Origin: Dryococelus australis
Lineage: Eukaryota; Arthropoda; Insecta; Phasmatodea; Phasmatidae
DNA length: 64,000 bases
Direction of reading: 5' to 3'
Assembly: GCA_029891345.1 (NCBI GenBank)
Contig: CM057002.1
Coordinates: 64,932,590-64,996,589, forward strand
Positions 57,430 through 64,000 of this stretch are shown in pieces. The notes under the pieces are model-generated. The model did not search any database, was not told the DNA's origin, and saw only the letters and a program-made list of their open reading frames with translations. A program made the translations under genes and the position numbers. Position 1 is the first letter of the stretch, and every line of letters starts with the position of its first letter.

Positions 57430-57745
57430 GCAGTATAGATAAAGGCTCGAATAATACATCCACAAGGCCAATTTTTTTATAAATGAAATACTTAAGAATG
57501 AAGTATACATTAAGGTGGAGGCTGTAAATCCTTCGTCATAAACGAAAAATTGAAGTACTACGTTGCCATTAATCGGTACAAATTTACCGCAAACGACTGT
57601 ATGTATTTTGAGTGTGAACACAAACTTTGTTGAACTACGTCCCGATGTACGCCTAATCTGACAACGCCGTATGGCGCTGCGGTGTCGGAAGGCGAAAGCG
57701 CGTCTATAGGCTGTTCACGGAAAAGTGAGCACTTTAAAGATCCTA
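57430..57745. repeat. Segmental direct repeat, copy 2
   Basis: Partner of 55,840-56,160; start-to-start spacing about 1.59 kb. It includes the left end of MITE copy e. Confidence 0.85.
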
Positions 57746-57944
57746 GTTTACTTACGTTTTTAGCCTTTCTTTAAATACTTTAGCCACCTTTTTAAAATAA
57801 AATCACAATGTAAGTAATAAACGCAGTGTGCATATCCCACCACACTTAGAAGTTAACCTCTAAGGCTGAAATGAAATATATTGATTGACGTTATTCCATT
57901 CGGGATGGATTCGGAAAGTGGTCACTTAACGTGAACAGCCTGTA
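57705..57944. mobile_element. MITE family 1 copy e, complete
   Basis: Left TATAGGCTGTTCACGGAAAA, right TTAACGTGAACAGCCTG; 240 bp. Best reference for family 1. Ends are followed by TATA/TGTA, compatible with TA targeting. Confidence 0.9.
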
Positions 57945-58261
57945 GCAGGGAGTCGTCCTGCTGGGCGGTGAGCGTGTTCGCTGGACCCGCAGGTGAAGCG
58001 GAGGTGATGGCGTGTACTCGTGTGCGCAGGGGTAGCACTACGCCGAATGCGGCGTGTATACAGGATGATTGACGCGGAGAGCAAGGGTGGGCTCCACGGG
58101 TAATTAGTCCGTGTATATCGGTGGGAAACACGATACTGCCTTCCCCTCGTGCCGGAGCGGACACTGCGGTTTCGACTAGCGAAAGGGTAGCAGGGATGAT
58201 GGTGGGCGAAGCGAGCGTTTTGTCAGATTAATCATATCTCTTGTCGGGGCCCGCTGGGATT
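57945..58261. other. GC-balanced spacer
   Basis: A frame of 80 codons on the minus strand (57,922-58,164) has no known motif. Nothing else seen. Confidence 0.4.
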
Positions 58262-58900
58262 TAAAAAAATAATGGTTCTGGCTGTATTGGGGACATGGCC
58301 ATTTGTTTTGCATGTGAATACGTCTACGTTGACGCGCTCGGACGCCTTTATGTTTATTTTTTACGTTCCCGGCACCGCTTCACTCGATCATATGGAGTTT
58401 TATGAGTATCTCTGGATTGCTTTTGAGATGCTCTTTCCAACCGTATACGATTTCTGTATTAAGACTTGGCTTTTTGACTAGTATAGGCCGAAATTGTGTT
58501 AAGTTTTCATAATTTTTTACATTAAACGCAAACAATTTCACAATAACCACGCCACACAAATGTTTTTATACACGCAATCGATTGATGTTGACGAGAGCTG
58601 TCGATCGAAACTCAAAGGAGCGTCGTAGCATCTCTTAGTCAAAAGTCATAATACGGGGAAGTTATGAGACGCTGCTAAACGAACTCAAAATTGCGCCCCC
58701 CCGACGCGAGCAATCATTCGCGGGCCTCTCTCAATGTAACATATTCTTTGATCCTTTAGCAATCTAGTGGTGTAATTGGATTTTTTATGTAGGCGATCGC
58801 TTCGGAGCTAGAATGCCAAACACCATCCCCCAATTTTTTGTTATCATAGGATTTTCTTTATTGCCTCCCACTATGGTTGCAAATTTACAGACGTATTCAC
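58262..58900 (-). mobile_element. 0.65-kb element copy 2, inverted
   Basis: Reverse-oriented partner of 56,158-56,830 (landmarks listed there); for example GCCTCCCACTATGGTTGCAA here against its complement there. Open frames in the two copies differ, so they are not a gene. Confidence 0.85.
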
Positions 58901-59650
58901 GTGAACAAGGTCTAATAGTTTTTACGTGTAACTTTTCTGAACTCCCTGCTACAGCTCCACCCCAATGCTATTCCTCCGCCTCATGCAAACGAAGCTTAAA
59001 CTAAGTCGAGAAAATCAAACCAAATGACAATGCACGGTATTCGTGCGCCATCTGTTTAGTAATATTTTGCACGAGAACTATTTCTTGCTAGGCATTAGTG
59101 ACACACATTTTTTTCTCTTCGGTTTTATTAACATTAATTATTAATGAGATGTTGTAATTTATTGACAAGATGTAAGGCTGCAAAAGTTCAATTTGACAAA
59201 AAATTTGTTTCATATAAATATAAAACGCTTGCGATACACCGCATATTTAGGAAACAATCAAACACGTCATACATGGGGTAATTTTTTTTAATATGTGATT
59301 AATGAAGAAGTGTGAAGATACCTCCAATATAGCTGTGATGAAAATTGATATGTTTTACCTATGACAATTCTTACAATCTCTGTGCATGTCTCGAAAAAAA
59401 AAACTGCTTACTATTTTGTTAAATATCTTCGAAATATATCAAGATCTGGTTAGGGTTCTATGCTCAATAAAATCTTAAAAACGGTCAGGTTTTGTCTAAA
59501 TTAAATCAAAATCCGGCCATATTTTCACGCGTAGATTACCAGTGGGCATGAAAACAATCCTTGAATAAACAAACAAATGAATAACGACAACATTAATGGT
59601 AGCCATACAAGAGGTTGTAATTGAATGAGAAGAAACTATTTATCTGTAGA
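58901..59650. other. AT-rich stretch, nothing recognised
   Basis: No feature recognised. Confidence 0.45.
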
Positions 59651-60065
59651 GGCTGTTCACGATAAAGTGAACACTTTTGACTTATGGAATAATGTCACTG
59701 CCCCTGTCTGCGTATATTTCAAAGTTCTCACTGGGTGACATGCGCCCAGTAAATTTGGTAACGATGGATGGAAATTTGTTCCATATTTAAAATCGAACAA
59801 AAAGTGTTAGGTAACCATTTGTGATAACTTAAATTTTTTTATTTTTTTCGCTTTCTGTTTCTTTAATGCATCGAAAGTTTGAAAATACCAGATCTGTAAA
59901 ACATTAATTTTTCCAATAATTTCACAGTTTCACTTGACCGACGCATGAATAAAGTGATGAGGTCCGCGGCAGTGTTAATTTTACAAAAGGCGAAAGAATA
60001 CACTATGTACATACAATAGATATCAAGCAGGGATTTCAAAAGTGGTCATTTTATCCTGAACAACC
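59651..60065 (-). mobile_element. MITE family 2 copy f, reverse
   Basis: GGCTGTTCACGATAAAGTGA start and TTATCCTGAACAACC end; the inside is the reverse complement of copies a, b, d and e (for example GATGAGGTCCGCGGCAGTGT). Nearly complete, about 415 bp; best reference for family 2. Confidence 0.9.
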
Positions 60066-60524
60066 TTTAGTTATAAAAGACGAACTTGGTACTTATGTAT
60101 GTTCATACATTTGTTCTCTATACAATTATACACCGCTTGAATGAAATAGACCAAATTCCGCAGGGATAACCTTCAGTGCCCTACTTAAAATATCTACTAA
60201 GTAGACAAAAATTGACTCCGGTCCCCAATTGGGAGAAAAATCTCTAAAACGAAGTCGCGTATTTTCAGACCTAAACACTAGACCCCAAACCTCTAAAACC
60301 GGTACGTGTATATATCATTGACCTCCTAAACCATGACAAAGTCGGGCGATTCTGTTAGTATAACATAATGGTCCAATAACTTCGGAAATCCCCCTGATCA
60401 TGCAACATGTCTCCCATAATGTAAATCATTCCACTTATATGGTAACACGTCATTTAAAACCTGATCAGTGGCCCAGATCTCATCGTCACGTGGACGACCC
60501 GTCGCCTTTGTGCTATCTCCGGAT
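60066..60524. other. Nothing recognised
   Basis: Mixed composition, no feature supported. Confidence 0.4.
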
Positions 60525-60780
60525 AGCAAGCCGCGATGTTGCACTGGTCAAGACTAGACCTCCCACGTAGGCGAACCAAGTTCCATTCCCGGTGGGGACA
60601 TTCCAGGATGTTCCCATCTGGGAATCCTGCCCGAACAATGCCGCTGGTAGGCGGGTTTTCTCGGAGGTCTCCCGTTTCCCCCGCTGTTTAATTCTGACGT
60701 TGCTCCATTTCCACCTCATTTCATAATCATCGGGTCTCGAGACGTCTTTGTTAAGAGCTGCTGAAATCCTTCAACTCAAC
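60525..60780 (+). mobile_element. tRNA-derived SINE, diverged (8 of 8)
   Basis: Head worn (GCCGCGATGTTGCACTGGTC), CCTCCCACGTAGGCGAACC and TTCCATTCCCGG B-box remnant; body CTGCCCGAACAATGCCGCTG and tail TCTCGAGACGTCTTTGTTAA. Confidence 0.8.
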
Positions 60781-60859
60781 ATTACGCGCCTTTAAAGTGC
60801 GACCTGTCGAACCAGCGCGAGCAATATGGTCCTCGAACGCCCCCAGTTCGCGGCGACAA

Positions 60860-61210
60860 ATCCTGTCGTCAGCCGCTCATGCCGGAGGTACGAGTTGCCG
60901 CTTCCAGACGACTAGTTTCAATCCAGGGGGGGAGGCTGCCGGAGATTGGCGCAGGTTCCCCCAAACCAGAAACTGAAGATCCTAGTCCGACCTGGAGTTT
61001 GGGGATTGTCGGTCTGCACATGCCCGGTGGGATCAGCCCCTCATGTTGCGAACAACGCCGTTTTCCCTCCCCCCAGCCCTCCCCCCCAACCCCGCCCACG
61101 AATCCAACTTCATCGAGGGTCCGGGATTTCGGCTTCGGGCCACGTCCTTCGACGCAGCTTCGTCGATACGACTTTTGGAAATATCCCGCGACGCCGGACT
61201 GACACACGCC
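60860..61210. other. GC-rich island with homopolymer runs
   Basis: GC-rich with G and C runs, open in several overlapping frames on both strands (up to 112 codons). No motif recognised. The change in composition at both edges is sharp, suggesting an inserted or exonised piece of unknown origin. Confidence 0.35.
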
Positions 61211-62525
61211 TTCACGTGGACCCCAATATTTTCTGTAACGTTTTTTCTAATTTAATAAAAACATAAATTTACTAACGACGGCATCTTTTTCAAGTAGGAA
61301 AATCTGCACCCGTCTTACATTTTACGCTAGAGTAAACTTTATATTGTATGTTTAAACGTTATCCATTATCTAAACCGGTATTCGTATCCAAAACATCTTG
61401 GTATGAAGGCAATTTATTAGCGAAAACAGCCTCATTAGACAATAACTTCCCCATGCACTGGGAAGTAATCTTAATAGCAAAACAAACTTCAAACATTTCC
61501 TCCGTCACTCCAGCCTTTCTAATTTGTGCAGGATCGTGGAGATTGATATAATTATAATTATTATAAATATTACGATGTAAGGGTTTCATTGGCAGAGATT
61601 GCGGTTCCTTGGTACAAAAACTACTATTGTAGCTTTGCACGCGAAAAACTGCTGACTCCATAGTTAACGTCGAAGGCTACAGTAAATTGTATCTACGCAA
61701 GTCTTTGCTGATGGAAAAACTTCCCCTTATAGGATTAAATATTACTAGGCAATACTTGGAAAATGCTGTCAAACAATCTAACAGAACAGATCGAGAGGCA
61801 CACGAAGCGCTATTTAAATAACCAAGAAACCATGTTCATTAAAAATACATAACGAAGGAATATTATAGAAACCACGTGTAAAAATAATACAAATTAGAGA
61901 AAAAAGTTACATTAAATATTTCTATACCTGATTTTCTGTATTTTCGTAACGAATCAAGCGTAATTACTGAGTGTGATCCGACAAATTTTTATATATTGAT
62001 ATAACTATGATATAATAAAAATATATACTTCTAATATTCCACCGGGTTTCCATTGTGTTACTTTGGGTTCTACTATACAAGAAAACTTTTAAAACAGTCA
62101 AAATCATATATCTTGAAAGATATTCTCGTGTGTATAAAAAATTAGGATGCCACAACCTTTATCGTTAACTTGCAATGATATGTTTCTGAGATGACGCAGT
62201 ATGTGGATTATACAATTCTCCTTATTTAAAGATGTAAAGCGCATAGCAGAATTGTAAGATATTTAATTAGAATATGATAAGCGCCTCACACATCACGAAA
62301 TGGCATAACGTCACTTGAAACGAAATGTAACAGGAAGACAGGAAATATCGGTTCAGTATATCTACGGTGTGTTTTTATTTACATGACTACGCTTTTGGAA
62401 TGAAATATCACAAATTGCAACCTACATTAGCCCAACGATGGCACTTGATTGTAAAGGTTGCCACTACGTTGGGCTGGAGCACTAACAGTTAATACAAAGT
62501 TGGGCCAACAGAAATACCAACGAAA
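61211..62525. other. AT-rich stretch, one unassigned frame
   Basis: A 100-codon minus frame (61,359-61,661) has a protein-like second half (IRKAGVTEEMFEVCFAIKIT) but lies opposite a 67-codon plus frame over the same bases and shows no known family. Otherwise nothing. Confidence 0.35.
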
Positions 62526-62818
62526 ATTTGGTTTCGTTGGTCATGTGTTGGATACTTGTTGGAAAACATAATGTTAGCATTTGGAATGTAACCTTTTGTT
62601 GGGCCATCACTGTATAACGAACATTGTGCCAGCAACGACAATTGTAATATTTCTGATGAAATAAAACAACAATTTTGAAAGCTATTTTTTTTTAAACACA
62701 CATACGATATTTGATTTAAAACTGACTTCGTTGGTGATGTGTACGTTACTTCTTGAAAAATATGCTGTTGGCATTTGGAATGCAAAAAATTGTTCGACCA
62801 ACACTTTACAACCAACGT
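62526..62818. repeat. Two diverged direct repeats of about 95 bp with TTGGGCCAACA words
   Basis: 62,526-62,620 and 62,724-62,818 share CTTCGTTGGTSATGTGT, ACTTSTTGRAAAAYAT, GTTRGCATTTGGAATG and a TTGTTSGRCCA end. The surrounding sequence (62,440-62,820 and 63,610-63,680) is rich in CCAACGTTGG-type self-complementary words, as in some MITE termini. Confidence 0.65.
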
Positions 62819-62897
62819 AAATTCACTGAGAGAAAATAATCGTTTTAGATGGAAAATAACACTTTTAATTTTCATAGCATATGAAGACTTCGTACTA

Positions 62898-62921
62898 TAT
62901 ATATATATATATATATATTCA
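62898..62921. repeat. (TA)n microsatellite
   Basis: Plain TA run of about 22 bases. Confidence 0.95.
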
Positions 62922-64000
62922 TTCCTCATGTGTTGAAACAATGTTGCGAACATAAGAGTTGGTGGTAGATTCTTTTTATTACATTACGTCAAAATACTAT
63001 TGCAGACATTACGCCAACATAGGATAATATTAATGTTTTCTAAATAAATACGTATATAACTAATTTTATTTTGTTACTGGTTTAGGATTTAAGTACAGTA
63101 ATTAATTTAAATAAATTTTCTGTTTTGGTTGTGTATTGTAAAATGCACGGTCATGTCTGGTTTCTATATTAGTAAAATGTGTCTTATATACAACAAAATT
63201 AATACCTAATATATTATACTGCAATACTATGATATGTGCTTATTGCTGCAACTGTCACAAGAAGTTACAGTCGTGTAGTTGATAACACATCGAGCTAATT
63301 ACTTGATGGGTGAGAGTTCAAGTTCAACATATTTAAATAGTAAAGTTAAGTGAATATAGATGAATGACAATAAGGTAAACCAATTTTCGTAATTTTTAGA
63401 TAGCGTGTAAAACGTATTAAAAACCTGGTGACCAACGTTCGCCGAATTTTGTACATTAATTTGCATTATGTATGCAATAACATAACCTGCCACCGAATTA
63501 CAAATGTAGAAACATGACGGCAAGTCTGTGGATGGTAAATTACCATGTGAAAGCCTTTCTGAAAGATAAATAAACTACTCTCAAAAATTTGTACACACCT
63601 GTAACATTATATTGGGTCAATGTATTATTTCATTTTACATCCAACCTAAAAATTATGTTGAGCCAACATTGACCTGCGTGACATGCGAACACTTACAGCC
63701 ATAAAAATAAATTTATTTTGCATAAACTTTGACGTGTAAATTTTTCCATTATTGTTTAAAGTTTTGTTGACATTAAGAGACTACGAATTTCTTCAAAAGT
63801 CGCGCGTAGAGTTCAAAGCTTTATATTACTAAATCTCACATGGAAATTCTTCCACTCTCAAACAACTATGAACAGACACGATGTCTTTATATTGTAATGA
63901 GAAGCGTTTTTAAAATTTGGGGAAGAAATTCTCTTGTTGACAAACCATATGAGAAACTTAAAACTACAGTAGCCATGGAATATTTTTTCCTACGGAGATT
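62922..64000. other. Right edge, nothing recognised
   Basis: AT-rich with no supported gene or repeat except the CCAAC/GTTGG words near 63,610-63,680. Confidence 0.45.

Noticed and set aside
60869-61266. Overlapping frames of 106-112 codons on both strands
   Set aside because: Open in several frames at once because of GC-rich composition and homopolymers; no motif or conservation cue.

Overview
This is repeat-rich animal nuclear DNA, most likely from an arthropod and probably an insect with a large genome. The evidence is the AT-rich background, many short open frames without operon structure, eight copies of a tRNA-derived SINE, Tc1/mariner-superfamily transposase relics of insect type, two MITE families sharing one terminal sequence, long minisatellites and a Polinton/Maverick. 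I found no intact host gene. The only candidate for host coding sequence is a 42-codon, GC3-rich open block at 44,786-44,911 on the minus strand.

Region 900-18,077 is one large element. It has inverted termini of about 0.9 kb (right arm) and 1.9 kb (left arm, lengthened by two later insertions), AG...CT ends and a TCAAGCT direct repeat outside each end. Its left half carries a broken protein-primed family B DNA polymerase on the minus strand (6,898 down to 3,275), which identifies it as a Polinton/Maverick (or the related adintovirus-like group). Between 14,763 and 10,925, also on the minus strand, lie at least five decayed reading frames I cannot name. Capsid, ATPase, protease and integrase genes were not recognised. 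The rest of the element is tandem-repeat and AT-rich filler, plus one SINE.

Region 18-36 kb holds a SINE split by a 0.69 kb insertion, a possible solo LTR, a minus-strand mariner-superfamily transposase fragment, a decayed Tc1-like transposase with a 44-bp array inside it, a foldback element at 29.1-29.5 kb, a 28-bp minisatellite, and a 536-bp element with about 190-bp inverted termini flanked by TA. Region 36-50 kb holds two adjacent minisatellites (36 bp and 48 bp), a long stretch without recognisable content, an old degenerate repeat field at 41-43 kb, a TTAA-flanked foldback MITE at 45.2 kb and a 15-copy 76-bp satellite.

Region 50-64 kb is dominated by DNA transposons. These include a MITE inside a MITE at a TA site, a 0.8-kb element with subterminal repeats, a mariner-like element whose 25-bp minisatellite resembles its own terminal repeat, a locally duplicated segment carrying MITE copies, and two inverted copies of a 0.65-kb element, one of them inside a MITE. 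The window is best read as layered insertions; target duplications and interrupted copies give relative ages.
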